In this document: positions 16,447-26,576 of the stretch, piece by piece
Layout of the letters: the number at the start of each line of letters is the position of its first letter
Position numbering within the stretch: position 1 is the stretch's first letter
Origin: an uncultured Prevotella sp.
Lineage (GTDB): Bacteria > Bacteroidota > Bacteroidia > Bacteroidales > Bacteroidaceae
DNA length: 64,000 nucleotides
Direction: 5' to 3'
NCBI GenBank assembly: GCA_944320355.1
Contig: CALUHC010000022.1
Coordinates: 1 to 64,000, forward strand
Made by a program: the position numbers and the translations under genes
Notes under the pieces: generated by a model
Databases searched by the model: none
What the model was told of the DNA's origin: nothing
What the model saw: the letters and a program-made list of their open reading frames with translations, nothing else

Positions 16447-17475
16447 ATGGGCATGAAAGCGAACAAAGAGACGGTGCGCCGGGGCATGACAGCCGTGGCG
16501 GCACTGCTGATAGCGGTGGCCAATGCCGCCGCGCAAGGGCCTAACGACAGTGGCACTTACTATGAGGCGGCTGACGGAACCTCCGGCCGCGGGCTGAAGT
16601 CGGCCATGGCCGCCATCATCAACGACCACACCGTATTATCTTACGGCAACCTGTGGGAGTGCTTCTACACCACCGACCGGCGCGACGACGGCATGGTGTG
16701 GGATATGTACTCAAACGCCACAAACTACACCATGGGCGGCCCGGAGCAGGGAGCCAATTACAAAAAGGAGGGCGACTCGTACAACCGCGAGCACTCCATG
16801 CCCAAGAGTTGGTTTGACGACGCGCGGCCAATGTACACCGACCTGATGCACATTGTGCCGACAGACGGCTATGTGAACAACCGACGCGGCAACTACCCCT
16901 TCGGCGAGACGGAGGGCGAGACATACCAATCGGAAGGCGGATTCAGCAAGCTCGGGCGGTCGACTACGGCGGGCTACAGCGGCACTGTGTTCGAGCCGGC
17001 CGACGAATACAAGGGCGACTTCGCGCGGATATACTTCTACATGGTGACCTGCTACGAGGACGTTGTGTCCACATGGAGCAGCGATATGCTCGACGGCACG
17101 TCCTATCCGGCATTCGCCACGTGGGCCTTGGATATGCTGTTGCGCTGGGCCGAGGCCGACCCCGTGAGCCAGAAGGAGACCGACCGCAACGAGGCCGTGT
17201 GGCAGCTGCAGCACAACCGCAACCCGTTTGTTGACTACCCAGGGCTGGAACAGTACGTATGGGGCGGCAAGCTCACCGAGGCCTTCAGCTACGACAACTA
17301 CGGCGGCTCTTCCACATCGGGCATAGTGACCGCAGTCGGCTCGCCATCGGGCTTCGTCACCGTATATACCACCACGGGCGTGGCCGTGCGTTCGGGCGTG
17401 AGCCGCGCCGAGGCACTGCGCGGCCTGCCCAAGGGCATATATATAATAGGTGCGAAGAAGTATGCCGTAAGGTGA
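16447..17475 (+). CDS. Secreted endonuclease I family nuclease with T9SS sorting tail
   Basis: 342 residues with a signal peptide (AALLIAVANAAAQ). The core has the endonuclease I signature: NREHSMPKSW (His116 in the metal-dependent site) and DLMHIVPTDGYVNNRRGN, followed by YPFGE. The C-terminal 70 residues read GFVTVYTTTG...LPKGIYIIGAKKYAVR, the form of a type A T9SS C-terminal domain. The protein would therefore be exported by Sec, passed through the SprA translocon encoded 22 kb away, and released or attached at the surface. Likely role: degradation of extracellular DNA or RNA for nutrients. Expression probably depends on the duplicated 66-bp promoter unit. Confidence 0.92.
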   Translation: MGMKANKETVRRGMTAVAALLIAVANAAAQGPNDSGTYYEAADGTSGRGLKSAMAAIINDHTVLSYGNLWECFYTTDRRDDGMVWDMYSNATNYTMGGPEQGANYKKEGDSYNREHSMPKSWFDDARPMYTDLMHIVPTDGYVNNRRGNYPFGETEGETYQSEGGFSKLGRSTTAGYSGTVFEPADEYKGDFARIYFYMVTCYEDVVSTWSSDMLDGTSYPAFATWALDMLLRWAEADPVSQKETDRNEAVWQLQHNRNPFVDYPGLEQYVWGGKLTEAFSYDNYGGSSTSGIVTAVGSPSGFVTVYTTTGVAVRSGVSRAEALRGLPKGIYIIGAKKYAVR

Positions 17476-17551
17476 CGGCCGGTCGTCACTTTCTCTATAA
17501 GGAGCGCACAAACACAAGATAATAAGCATAAAACATAAAAAGAACGAGATA

Positions 17552-18820
17552 ATGAAGATACTTTTGTTGGGAAGCGGCGGGCGTGAGCACGCCCTCGCAT
17601 GGAAGATAGCGCAAAGCCCCAAGGTGGACAAGCTGTTCATCGCGCCGGGCAACGTCGGCACGGCAGACTGTGGCGAAAATGTGGCGATAGGCGTGGGTGA
17701 GTTCGACCGTCTGAAGGACTTCGCCGTAGAGCGGGGCATCGACATGGTGGTGGTGGGTCCCGAAGACCCGCTCGTGAAGGGCATTTACGACGACTTCAAG
17801 GCCGACCCGCGCACTGCCGCGATACCCGTCATAGGCCCGTCGAAGGCCGGTGCCGTGCTCGAAGGCTCAAAGGATTTCGCCAAGGAATTTATGAAGCGGC
17901 ACAACATTCCCACCGCCCGCTACCACACGTTCGACGGCACCACGCTCGCCGAGGGGCTGGCTTTCCTCGACACCCTGCAGCCCCCCTATGTGCTGAAGGC
18001 CGACGGTCTCTGCGCAGGCAAGGGCGTGCTGATACTCCCCACGGTGGACGAGGCCAAGCGCGAGCTGCGCGAAATGCTCGGCGGAATGTTCGGTGGAGCG
18101 TCGGCTCGCGTGGTCATTGAGGAATATCTGAGCGGCATAGAGTGCTCGGTGTTTGTGCTCACGGACGGCCGTCACTACAAGATACTGCCCGAAGCCAAGG
18201 ACTACAAGCGCATTGGCGAGCACGACACGGGCCTGAACACCGGCGGAATGGGCAGCGTGAGCCCCGTGCCCTTTGCCACCAAGGAGTGGATGCAGAAGGT
18301 AGAGGACCGCATAATACGCCCCACCGTGGACGGTTTGGCCGAGGAGGGGATAGACTATAAGGGCTTCATCTTCTTCGGGCTGATCAACGTTGGGGGCGAC
18401 CCGATGGTGATAGAATACAACTGCCGAATGGGCGACCCGGAGACAGAGACCGTCATGTTGCGCCTGAAGAGCGACATCGTGGACCTCTTTGAAGGCGTTG
18501 CCGCAGGCGACCTCGACCGTCGGGCGATAGAGTTCGACGAGCGTTCAGCCGTGTGCGTGATGATGGTCAGCGGCGGATATCCGCAGGAATACAAGAAAGG
18601 CTACCCCATAACGGGCATAGACCGTGTGGAGGGCAGCATTGTGTTCCACGCCGGGACGGCCATGAAAGACGGCCGGGTGGTGACCGCCGGTGGCCGCGTG
18701 ATAGCCGTAAGCTCATACGGAAAGGATAAGGACGAGGCGCTGCGCAAGTCGTTCACCGAGGCAGAGAAGATAGATTTCACAGACAAATACTTCCGCCGTG
18801 ACATCGGCAGTGACCTCTGA
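17552..18820 (+). CDS. purD: Phosphoribosylamine-glycine ligase
   Basis: 422 residues, full length. It starts with [19 protein letters not shown], the GARS N-domain signature. An ATP-grasp domain follows ([44 protein letters not shown]) and then a C-terminal GARS domain. The enzyme joins 5-phosphoribosylamine and glycine with ATP in the second step of de novo purine synthesis. Other pur genes are not adjacent. Two membrane-protein genes follow at 25 bp and may be co-transcribed. Confidence 0.97.
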   Translation: MKILLLGSGGREHALAWKIAQSPKVDKLFIAPGNVGTADCGENVAIGVGEFDRLKDFAVERGIDMVVVGPEDPLVKGIYDDFKADPRTAAIPVIGPSKAGAVLEGSKDFAKEFMKRHNIPTARYHTFDGTTLAEGLAFLDTLQPPYVLKADGLCAGKGVLILPTVDEAKRELREMLGGMFGGASARVVIEEYLSGIECSVFVLTDGRHYKILPEAKDYKRIGEHDTGLNTGGMGSVSPVPFATKEWMQKVEDRIIRPTVDGLAEEGIDYKGFIFFGLINVGGDPMVIEYNCRMGDPETETVMLRLKSDIVDLFEGVAAGDLDRRAIEFDERSAVCVMMVSGGYPQEYKKGYPITGIDRVEGSIVFHAGTAMKDGRVVTAGGRVIAVSSYGKDKDEALRKSFTEAEKIDFTDKYFRRDIGSDL

Positions 18821-18845
18821 CACAGGCCAAGGGGGAGCATGACAG

Positions 18846-19781
18846 ATGGCGACAAGACTGCAGAACAGGGTGGCGGGAAGCCGCCTGACGCTGCCTGTGG
18901 CGGCGGTGTATGGGGTGGCAGTGTGGCTGGCTGGCGGGCTTATGGGCGGGCTGTGGATTCAGTTCGTGTGTTTTGCCGCGTCGGTCTGCCTCATGGTTGA
19001 GCTTAACAACAGCTGCGCGCTCATCCGTGTGTACAGCGGCATGGTGCCGGCAGCCTTCATCGGGCTGACGTGCGCCGTGGTATTCATCAGCCCGTCGATA
19101 TCCGGCGCGTGGGCAGGGCTGTTCGCTCTGGCCTCGCTGGCAATGCTGTTCAGGTGCTATCAGGACAAGATGTCCGCCGGACATACGTTTTATGCCTTCG
19201 CCTGCCTCGGCGTGTCGAGCCTGTTTTATGTGCAGATGCTCTATTACGCACCGGTGTTTTGGCTCATGATGGCCTTCTTCATACGTTCCATGAGCTGGCG
19301 CACGCTGGCCGCGTCGGTGTTGGGCTTGTGCCTGCCCTATTGGCTTTGTGTGCCTATTATGATGTACACCTGCGGGCTGTCCGCGATGGGCGACAGCCTC
19401 AGTGAGCTTGCGGAAACGGGCCGTGTGTGCGATTTCAGCGCGCTGACGGTGAACCAGGTCGCCACGTTCGGGCTTGTGGCACTGCTGTGCCTTGCCGGAA
19501 CCGTGCACTGCTACCGCCAGCGCATGGACGACAAGATACGCACAAGGATGTTCTACAATTGCTTTGTGACACTGAGCGTTGCCTCGGCCGCGCTTGCCGT
19601 GTTGCTGCCCCGTCTCTACGACCCGGTCATGCGCATGATGGCAATAGGCACGGCTCCCCTCATGGCCCATTTCATGGCGCTCACCAAGACGAGGCTCACC
19701 AACGTGGCTTTTTGCCTTATCGTGGTTGCCGTGGTGCTCTTAACAGCCTTCAACTTATGGATGCCCTCAACGAGATTCTGA
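18846..19781 (+). CDS. Polytopic membrane protein of unknown function, 311 aa
   Basis: About eight hydrophobic segments cover nearly the whole length, separated by short polar loops (FRCYQDKMSAG, HCYRQRMDDKIRTR). No enzymatic motif was recognised. The layout resembles uncharacterised Bacteroidales inner-membrane proteins of about 300 residues. It sits between purD (25 bp gap) and a YqaA-like gene that it overlaps by 25 bp, which suggests translational coupling with the latter. Confidence 0.75.
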   Translation: MATRLQNRVAGSRLTLPVAAVYGVAVWLAGGLMGGLWIQFVCFAASVCLMVELNNSCALIRVYSGMVPAAFIGLTCAVVFISPSISGAWAGLFALASLAMLFRCYQDKMSAGHTFYAFACLGVSSLFYVQMLYYAPVFWLMMAFFIRSMSWRTLAASVLGLCLPYWLCVPIMMYTCGLSAMGDSLSELAETGRVCDFSALTVNQVATFGLVALLCLAGTVHCYRQRMDDKIRTRMFYNCFVTLSVASAALAVLLPRLYDPVMRMMAIGTAPLMAHFMALTKTRLTNVAFCLIVVAVVLLTAFNLWMPSTRF

Positions 19782-20209
19782 TAACCTACGGATATTGGGG
19801 ACTGCTGCTTGCGTCGTTTCTCGCCGCGAGCATACTGCCGTTCAGCAGCGAGGTGGTGATGGTGGGGCTGCTCGCGGCCGGCCTCGACCCCGTGGGGCTG
19901 ATTGTCTACGGCACTGTTGGCAACGTGGCTGGCAGTATGTTCAACTACGGCATAGGGCGGTTGGGCAAGCCGGAGTGGATAGAACGCTATCTGCACGTGA
20001 AGAAGCGCGACCTCGACCGCGCCGAGAGGTTCCTTGCCGGGCGCGGGGCGTGGATGGGGTTCTTCGCGTTCGTGCCGGTGATAGGCGACGCGATAACGGT
20101 GATGCTTGGGCTGTTGAGGGCCAACGTGGCCATAACGCTGCTCTCGGTGGCCACAGGCAAGCTTCTGCGATATGTCGCACTGATATACGGAGCAAACATT
20201 TTCTTATGA
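19757..20209 (+). CDS. YqaA/DedA-like VTT-domain membrane protein
   Basis: The start is placed at ATG 19757, where the YqaA-like sequence begins (ITYGYWGLLLASFLAASILPFSSEVVM). The upstream continuation of the frame is a shadow of the previous gene. 150 residues with four to five membrane segments. GTVGNVAGSMFNYGIGRLG and a late FFAFVPVIGDAITVMLGLLR match the family. DedA/VTT proteins act as lipid scramblases or flippases or in membrane homeostasis. The specific role here is unknown. Confidence 0.85.
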   Translation: MDALNEILITYGYWGLLLASFLAASILPFSSEVVMVGLLAAGLDPVGLIVYGTVGNVAGSMFNYGIGRLGKPEWIERYLHVKKRDLDRAERFLAGRGAWMGFFAFVPVIGDAITVMLGLLRANVAITLLSVATGKLLRYVALIYGANIFL

Positions 20210-20274
20210 CACCTTGCGCCGGCAAGCTCCGCCAAAGGCTGTCGCAAGGATAGCAAAAGCACTTTTCTTACACA

Positions 20275-21108
20275 ATGAACAATATCATCATAACCCTGGC
20301 TTTCGTGCTCGCGCTCTGCTCATGCGGCGGCGAACGCGACCCGCGGCCCACCGTGGCGGTGACGATAGAGCCGCTCCGGTACTTTGCCGAGCGGATAGGA
20401 GGCGACCGCTTCCGCGTGGTGACGATGGTTCCCGGGGGCGCAAGCCCTGAGACCTACGAGCCCACCGCGCAGCAGATGGCCGCCCTCGCCGACAGCCGCA
20501 TATACATAATGGCAGGTTCGCTGGGCTTCGAACGAACATGGACAGAGCGGCTGAAGGCCAACGCCGAAGGCATCATGGTGGTGAACTCGTCGGAGGGCAT
20601 CAGGCCGGTTGGCGGCGGCCGCGCCAATGCCACCGACCCGCATACGTGGACATCTCCAGCCAACGCCGTCATCATGGCCCGCAACATCTGCCGCGCAATG
20701 ACGCTGGCCTGCGCTAAGGACTCTGCCTATTTCCGCGCGAACCTCGACTCGCTGACCGCCAGCATCACTGCCGTCGACGCACGGATAAGGGCCATCACGG
20801 CCAACGCTCCTTGCAGGACTTTCATCATCTACCACCCTGCGCTCACTTATTTTGCCCGCGACTATGGCTTCGAGCAGCTGGCAATCGAGGAGAATGGGCG
20901 CGAGCCATCGCCCGCATCGCTCGAAAGGCTGATAGGCGCAGCGCGGCAGGCGGGAGCGCGGACGCTGTTCGTGCAGAGGGAGTTCGGCAACCGCAACACC
21001 GCCACCGTGGCCTCAGCCACAGGCGCAAGGGTGGTGGAGATAGACCCGCTCGGCCACGATTGGGAAGCCGAACTGATAAAAACAGCCAACGCCCTATGCG
21101 AGAAATAA
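20275..21108 (+). CDS. Metal ABC transporter substrate-binding lipoprotein (ZnuA/TroA-like)
   Basis: 277 residues with a lipoprotein signal ending near LALCSC. This is cluster A-I (TroA fold): VTIEPLRYFAERIGG, DPHTW (His123), YHPAL (His187), IEENGREPSP (Glu205/206) and late EIDPLGHDW (Asp257), which together supply metal ligands. The position usually held by the first His reads SPETYEP, with Glu in its place, and there is no His-rich loop. It binds Zn2+ or Mn2+ at the outer face of the inner membrane and hands it to a permease. It overlaps the ATPase gene by 13 bp. Confidence 0.9.
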   Translation: MNNIIITLAFVLALCSCGGERDPRPTVAVTIEPLRYFAERIGGDRFRVVTMVPGGASPETYEPTAQQMAALADSRIYIMAGSLGFERTWTERLKANAEGIMVVNSSEGIRPVGGGRANATDPHTWTSPANAVIMARNICRAMTLACAKDSAYFRANLDSLTASITAVDARIRAITANAPCRTFIIYHPALTYFARDYGFEQLAIEENGREPSPASLERLIGAARQAGARTLFVQREFGNRNTATVASATGARVVEIDPLGHDWEAELIKTANALCEK

Positions 21109-21755
21109 TACGCCTCGACAACATCACGGCGGGATATGACGGCCATCCGCAGATACGCAACATCACGCTCGGTGTGCCTGAGCGTGCCTTTCTTGGCATC
21201 ACCGGACCCAACGGCGGCGGCAAGACAACGCTGCTCCGCGTCATGCTCGGCCTGCTCCGCCCCATGGAGGGCAGCGTGAGCTACTTCCGCGAGGGGCGCA
21301 GAGTGGATAGCTTGCGCATGGGATACCTGCCGCAGCGCAACGCCATCGACCGCCATTTCCCCATATCCGTCTACGACACGGTGCTCTCCGGCCTGTGCGC
21401 CGTGAAGCGGCTCTGCGCTCCGTTCACAGCCCGGCACCACGCCATGGTGGCCGACACGCTGCGCTTCATGGGCATAGCCGACTTGGCCGCGCGCCCTGTC
21501 AAGGCACTGAGCGGAGGCCAGTTGCAGCGCGTGCTCATGGCCCGCGCCTTGGTGGCCCGCCCGGAAGTGCTTGTGCTCGACGAGCCAGACTCATATCTCG
21601 ACGAGCCTTTCAAGGAGCGGCTCCACGGACTCCTTGCGCAGGTCAACGCCCATTGCGCTGTCATAATGGTGAGCCACGATGCCCGATACATACGTTCGGC
21701 CGCGCGGCAGACGGTCTGCGTGAACGAGACCCTGGCTCTGTCTGAAGACCGGTAA
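21096..21755 (+). CDS. Metal ABC transporter ATP-binding protein (ZnuC-like)
   Basis: ATG 21096 overlaps the end of the binding-protein gene. The 219 residues contain Walker A GPNGGGKTT (37-45), Q-loop LPQR, signature LSGGQ (138-142), Walker B LVLDEPD (Asp162) and an H-loop VSHD. It energises metal uptake together with the lipoprotein before it. No permease gene follows, although the third subunit is normally next in such operons, so the complex must borrow one encoded elsewhere or the operon has lost it. Confidence 0.9.
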   Translation: MREIIRLDNITAGYDGHPQIRNITLGVPERAFLGITGPNGGGKTTLLRVMLGLLRPMEGSVSYFREGRRVDSLRMGYLPQRNAIDRHFPISVYDTVLSGLCAVKRLCAPFTARHHAMVADTLRFMGIADLAARPVKALSGGQLQRVLMARALVARPEVLVLDEPDSYLDEPFKERLHGLLAQVNAHCAVIMVSHDARYIRSAARQTVCVNETLALSEDR

Positions 21756-21836
21756 GCGCCGCCCAGGGCGGCATTGTGGCAAGCCGGGCAGGATGGCCCA
21801 TGCCGTATCAAAAAACAAAGCCTGTCGTCTGGCTGT

Positions 21837-21924
21837 GCAAAACGCGCCGTTTCAGGACGCGAAACGGCGCGTTTTGTCGCCTGAAACGTGCCGTTTTGAA
21901 ACGCGAAACGGCACGTTTTGTAAC
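21837..21924 (+). repeat. 22-bp palindromic array, four units (array 3), tagged
   Basis: Units start at 21837, 21859, 21881 and 21903, with cores AAACGCGCCGTTT, AAACGGCGCGTTT, AAACGTGCCGTTT and AAACGGCACGTTT. The tag GCTGATTATCAATCACTTAC follows from about 21928. It lies after the ABC ATPase gene. Confidence 0.85.
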
Positions 21925-22142
21925 CTTGCTGATTATCAATCACTTACAGACTCCATGCCGGTGGCTTTGCGAAAATCAAAAATCACGGTGCCAGTCAGTG
22001 CCGCGCACCATGCCACATCGCGCCAGCCCACAAGTCGGTCCGCTCCAGCCTGCGCACCGGCGCGCACCGCCACGACGGCCTGCGTATGCCCTCCCTATGC
22101 GTTAAAAAAGCCAAAAGCCATAGCTTCTACTCTTTTTTATGT

Positions 22143-22151
22143 TAACTTTGC
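22143..22151 (+). promoter_or_regulatory. -7 box for the GT117 gene
   Basis: TAACTTTGC lies about 240 bp before the start codon at 22392, leaving an unusually long leader. Confidence 0.55.
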
Positions 22152-22391
22152 AGCTGTTTAAACAAACGCGCAAGGTGGCCATTGGCCTGCACCGGCTGTG
22201 CCGCGGCAGCCATATACGGTACGCCAAGGGTGGCAGGCGGCGAATCATGCCTGAGGAAAACGGCTCGTCGGCCTTTTCGCAACGCCGCGCACACGGCCGT
22301 CGCGCCCGCGGTGAAGGGGAGCGCGGAAGCTTGTGCCGGCTGACAAACACGACCAACGGAATCGAACTAAAAACAACAATACATCGACAGA

Positions 22392-25300
22392 ATGAAACAA
22401 TTCAGGCTTGTGGACAATATACTCGGATGGGTGGCTTTTGCCATCGCGGCCGTGGTCTATTGCTCCACCATCGAACCGACAGCCAGTTTCTGGGACTGTC
22501 CTGAGTTTATAACGACAGGCTACAAGCTCGAAATCGGCCACCCGCCCGGAGCGCCGTTCTTCATGCTCACGGCCAACCTGTTCTCACAGTTTGCAAGCGA
22601 CCCGTCGCAAGTGGCCCGCATGGTCAACACCATGAGCGCGTTGCTGTCGGCCACAACAATCCTCTTCTTGTTCTGGACAATATCCCACCTCACTCGCCGC
22701 CTGCTCGTAAAGGCACCCGGCGACCTCACCGCGGGCAAGCTGATTGCCATCGAAGCCTCGGCAATGGTGGGCGCGCTGATTTACACTTTCAGCGACACCT
22801 TCTGGTTCAGTGCCGTAGAGGGTGAGGTCTATGCCTACTCCTCGGCCTTCACCGCCGTGGTGTTCTGGCTCATACTGAAGTGGGAGGAGCACGCCGACGA
22901 GCCTCACAGCGACCGCTGGCTGGTGCTCATCATGTACATGACGGGCCTTTCCATCGGCGTGCACCTGCTCAACCTGCTGTGCGTGCCGGCCATAGTGCTT
23001 GTCTACTACTACCGCAAGTTCCCCAACCGCACGGGCAAAGCCGACCTGCGCGGCTCGCTCTGCGCCCTTGCCCTGTCGATAGTCATACTGGCAGCCGTGC
23101 TCTATGGCGTGGTGCCCGGCATCGTGCAGGTGGGCGGATGGTTCGAGCTTCTGTTTGTCAACGTGCTCGGCTGCCCGTTCAACACCGGCGAGATAATATA
23201 CATCATACTCCTTATCGCCACCATGATATGGGCCATCTATGAGACCTACAAGGGCAAAAGCGAGAAGCGCGGCAACATCGCCTTCCTGCTGGCGGTGGCC
23301 ATGCTCGGCATCCCGTTCTACGGTCACGGCATCAGCTCCGTTGTCATCGGTGTCATAGTGCTGGCCGTACTTTGGTTCATACTCAAGGCAAGAGACAAGA
23401 AGAGCAAGCTGCCAGTGGTCACGGCCCGCGTCAAGAACACGGCGCTGCTCTGCATGCTGATGCTCATGATAGGCTATTCGAGCTACGCGGTCATCGTCAT
23501 CCGCTCGTCGGCCAACCCTCCGATGGACCAGAACTCGCCCGAAGACATCTTCACTCTCGGCGAGTATCTCGGCCGCGAGCAGTATGGCGAGCGCCCGCTG
23601 TTCTACGGCAGGGCCTACACGTCGCAAGTGAAACTGGAGCGCGACGGCAACTACTGCCGTCCCGCCATGACGACAGGCAACCCCGTCTACCAGCGCAAGG
23701 AGAAGGCCTCGGCCGACGAGAAGGACTCATACTTCGTTGTCCGCACCAAGGATTCCTATGAGTATGCGCAGAATATGCTGTTCCCGAGGATGTACAGCGA
23801 CACCCATGCCGGAGCCTACGAGAGCTGGATGGGAGGCGTGGACGGCACGCAGGTGCCATACGACCGTTGCGGGGAGACCATCATGGTGAAGGTTCCAACG
23901 CAGCTGGAGAACCTGCGCTTCTTCCTCTCCTACCAGTGCAACTTCATGTATTGGCGCTATTTCATGTGGAACTTTGCCGGCCGGCAGAACGACATACAAG
24001 GCAACGGCGAGCTTGAGCACGGCAACTGGATAACCGGTTTCTCATGGCTTGACAACCTCCGCCTCGGCGACCAGAGCAAGCTCCCCGACGAGCTTAAGGA
24101 AAACAAGGGCCACAACGTGTTCTACTGCATGCCACTGTTGCTCGGCCTCCTCGGCCTCTTCTGGCAGTCGCTGCGCCGCGGGCACACCGGCATACGCCAG
24201 TTCTGGGTGGTGTTCTTCCTCTTCTTCATGACCGGTCTGGCCATCGTTGTCTACCTCAACCAGACTCCGATGCAGCCGCGTGAGCGCGATTACGCATACG
24301 CCGGCTCGTTCTACGCCTTTGCCATCTGGTGCGGAATGGGCGTGGCCGCCATCATAAGCGAGCTCAGCCGGCGCCTGAAGGGGCACGAGACAGCCCTCGC
24401 CGCGATAGTCGGTGTGGTCTGCCTGCTTGTCCCGATACAGATGGCGTCGCAGACATGGGACGACCATGACCGCAGCGGACGCTACACTTGCCGTGACTTC
24501 GGGCGCAATTACCTCATGTCGCTCCAGCAGGATGGCAACCCAATCATATTCACAAACGGCGACAACGACACCTTCCCGCTTTGGTACATACAAGACACCG
24601 AGGGCGGCAGGACCGATGCCCGCGTGTGCAACCTGAGCTACCTGCAGACCGACTGGTACATCGACCAGATGCGCCGTCCGGCATACGACTCACCATCGGT
24701 GCCCATCAGCTGGAGCCGTCTGGAGTACTGCTCGGGCACCAATGAGTACGCACAGGTGGAGCCGGCGCTGAAGAACTCCATCAGGCAACTGTACAAAGAC
24801 TATCCCGAGGAGGCAAAGAAAGTGTTCGGAGAGGAGCCATTCGAGCTGCGCAACGTGCTCGATTATTGGGTGCGCGGCAAGCTCAACGACGAGCAGCGCG
24901 AGATAATCAAGATGCTCACCGGCAGCGACAACACACGCATAATACCTACCGACACCGTCTACATAACCATAGACAAGGAAGCCGTAAGGAAGAGCGGGAT
25001 GATGATGGCGGCCGACAGCATACCCGACCGCATGGTGATTTCGCTCAAGGGAAAGAACGCCCTGTACAAGGTTGACATGATGATGCTGGAGATGATAGAC
25101 CGCTGCAACTGGACAAGGCCCATCTACGTGGCCACCACAGTGGGCCAGGAGAACTACATGAACCTTGGCGACAACTTCGTGCAGGAGGGCCTTGCCAACC
25201 GCATCACGCCGTTCACCACCAACGCTCCGGGCGCGAAGAACTTCGACACCAAGCGCGCATACGACAACCTGATGCACAAGTTCAAGTTCGGAGGACTCGA

Positions 25301-25775
25301 AAAGCCAGGCCTCTATCTTGACGAGACGGTGAGGCGTATGTGCTACACGCACCGCCGTCTGTTCGTCCAACTGGCCATAAACCTGATGAACGAGAACCAG
25401 CCCAAGAAGGCTGCGGAGGTGCTGGCCTACTGTGACAAGGTGATTCCGGAGTACAATGTGCCGCTCGACTACACCTCCGGCTCGCTCGACGAGGCGCGTC
25501 TCTACATCGAGCTTGGGCAGAAGGAGAAGGGCCTTGAGATGCTGAAGAAGCTCTGGGACAAGTCGGAGCAGTATCTCAAGTGGTATTGCAGCCTCGGCGG
25601 TATGCGCTTCGCCTCGGCACAGCGCGACTGTATGTACCACATCTTCCTGCTCCAGCAGTGCGCCACGGCGGGCTCTGAAGTAGACCAGGCGTGGGGCGAC
25701 AGCAAGCTGAAAGCTCTCGACGGCCTCGTGAACATATACCGCGGCAAGGGCGGAACGTTCCAGGCAGGGCAGTAA
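22392..25775 (+). CDS. GT117-family (DUF2723) membrane glycosyltransferase-like protein
   Basis: 1127 residues. The first 700 hold about twelve to fourteen membrane segments with the family start (STIEPTASFWDCPEFI, GHPPGAPFFML). The rest is a soluble region ending in helical repeats (RLFVQLAINLMNENQPKKAAEVLAYC, LYIELGQKEKGLEMLKKLW). DUF2723 proteins are polyprenyl-sugar-dependent GT-C-like enzymes placed in glycosyltransferase family 117 and linked to protein or surface glycosylation in Bacteroidota. The acidic WDCPE motif in the first periplasmic loop is in the place of the catalytic Asp/Glu of GT-C enzymes. No other glycosylation gene is adjacent apart from a deacetylase downstream. Confidence 0.88.
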   Translation: MKQFRLVDNILGWVAFAIAAVVYCSTIEPTASFWDCPEFITTGYKLEIGHPPGAPFFMLTANLFSQFASDPSQVARMVNTMSALLSATTILFLFWTISHLTRRLLVKAPGDLTAGKLIAIEASAMVGALIYTFSDTFWFSAVEGEVYAYSSAFTAVVFWLILKWEEHADEPHSDRWLVLIMYMTGLSIGVHLLNLLCVPAIVLVYYYRKFPNRTGKADLRGSLCALALSIVILAAVLYGVVPGIVQVGGWFELLFVNVLGCPFNTGEIIYIILLIATMIWAIYETYKGKSEKRGNIAFLLAVAMLGIPFYGHGISSVVIGVIVLAVLWFILKARDKKSKLPVVTARVKNTALLCMLMLMIGYSSYAVIVIRSSANPPMDQNSPEDIFTLGEYLGREQYGERPLFYGRAYTSQVKLERDGNYCRPAMTTGNPVYQRKEKASADEKDSYFVVRTKDSYEYAQNMLFPRMYSDTHAGAYESWMGGVDGTQVPYDRCGETIMVKVPTQLENLRFFLSYQCNFMYWRYFMWNFAGRQNDIQGNGELEHGNWITGFSWLDNLRLGDQSKLPDELKENKGHNVFYCMPLLLGLLGLFWQSLRRGHTGIRQFWVVFFLFFMTGLAIVVYLNQTPMQPRERDYAYAGSFYAFAIWCGMGVAAIISELSRRLKGHETALAAIVGVVCLLVPIQMASQTWDDHDRSGRYTCRDFGRNYLMSLQQDGNPIIFTNGDNDTFPLWYIQDTEGGRTDARVCNLSYLQTDWYIDQMRRPAYDSPSVPISWSRLEYCSGTNEYAQVEPALKNSIRQLYKDYPEEAKKVFGEEPFELRNVLDYWVRGKLNDEQREIIKMLTGSDNTRIIPTDTVYITIDKEAVRKSGMMMAADSIPDRMVISLKGKNALYKVDMMMLEMIDRCNWTRPIYVATTVGQENYMNLGDNFVQEGLANRITPFTTNAPGAKNFDTKRAYDNLMHKFKFGGLEKPGLYLDETVRRMCYTHRRLFVQLAINLMNENQPKKAAEVLAYCDKVIPEYNVPLDYTSGSLDEARLYIELGQKEKGLEMLKKLWDKSEQYLKWYCSLGGMRFASAQRDCMYHIFLLQQCATAGSEVDQAWGDSKLKALDGLVNIYRGKGGTFQAGQ

Positions 25776-25964
25776 GCCGCCTCTGCCTGTTGGTGCGTCG
25801 GCCGTTTTGCCAATCCCGGCGGGTGTCCTTTTGCAGGCCTGAACCGGAGCACGCAATCCATGCTCCTGCCAGGCTTGCAAAAGGACACCGGCAAAACGGG
25901 AAGGCGACAGAGGGCGCAAGCTCCGCTAAAAAGCAATAATACAAATCATAGGAAACATCTCAGT

Positions 25965-26576
25965 ATGTTCATAGAACAACCGGCAATGTGGCTGCGATGG
26001 CTCTACCCGAGGGCCACATGGCGCATGGACCATCACGAAAAGGCCGTCTACCTGACTTTCGACGACGGCCCCATACCCGAAGCCACGCCGTTCATATTGC
26101 AGACTCTGGCGCGGTTTGGCGTGCGAGCCACGTTCTTCATGGTGGGCGACAATGTGCGAAAGCATCCCGACATATACAAGATGGTGGTCGACGCGGGGCA
26201 TAGGATTGGCAACCACACGTTCAACCACCTCGGCGGGTTTGCCCATACCGTGGCCACGTATAACGCCAACGCCGAGAAGGCCAACGAGCTTTTGCACACA
26301 GACCTGTTCCGCCCGCCCCACGGGTGGATGCGCCCAGACCAGTATTTCTGGCTCGGGCGCAAGTACCGCATTGTGATGTGGGACCTCGTCACCCGCGACT
26401 ACTCCAAGTGGATGACGGCAGAGGAGGTGCTCAACAACGTGAAGCGCTATGCCCGCAACGGCTCCATCATCACCTTCCACGACTCGCTGCGCAGCATAGA
26501 CAAGCTGCACTACGCTCTGCCGCTGGCAATAAAGTGGCTGAAGGAACAAGGATATGAATTCAAGACTTTCGATTGA
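25965..26576 (+). CDS. Polysaccharide deacetylase (NodB-like)
   Basis: 203 residues from ATG 25965. The upstream extension of the frame is low-complexity and unlikely to be translated. NodB motifs: TFDDGP (catalytic Asp and metal Asp), HRIGNHTFNH (metal His pair), RPPHGW, WDLVTRDYSK and ITFHDS. CE4 enzymes remove N- or O-acetyl groups from chitin, peptidoglycan or other glycans. There is no clear signal peptide, but the hydrophobic start (AMWLRWLYP) could act as a weak anchor. The end overlaps the start of queG by 23 bp. Confidence 0.9.
   Translation: MFIEQPAMWLRWLYPRATWRMDHHEKAVYLTFDDGPIPEATPFILQTLARFGVRATFFMVGDNVRKHPDIYKMVVDAGHRIGNHTFNHLGGFAHTVATYNANAEKANELLHTDLFRPPHGWMRPDQYFWLGRKYRIVMWDLVTRDYSKWMTAEEVLNNVKRYARNGSIITFHDSLRSIDKLHYALPLAIKWLKEQGYEFKTFD

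Larger units (their letters stand above)
21756..22391. other. Repeat-bearing gap and long leader before the GT117 gene
   Basis: This 636-bp gap contains the 22-bp array at 21837-21924 with its CTGATTATCA tag, then about 190 bp with no recognised feature. A promoter box is at 22143-22151, followed by a 240-nt leader in which I see no gene. Confidence 0.6.
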
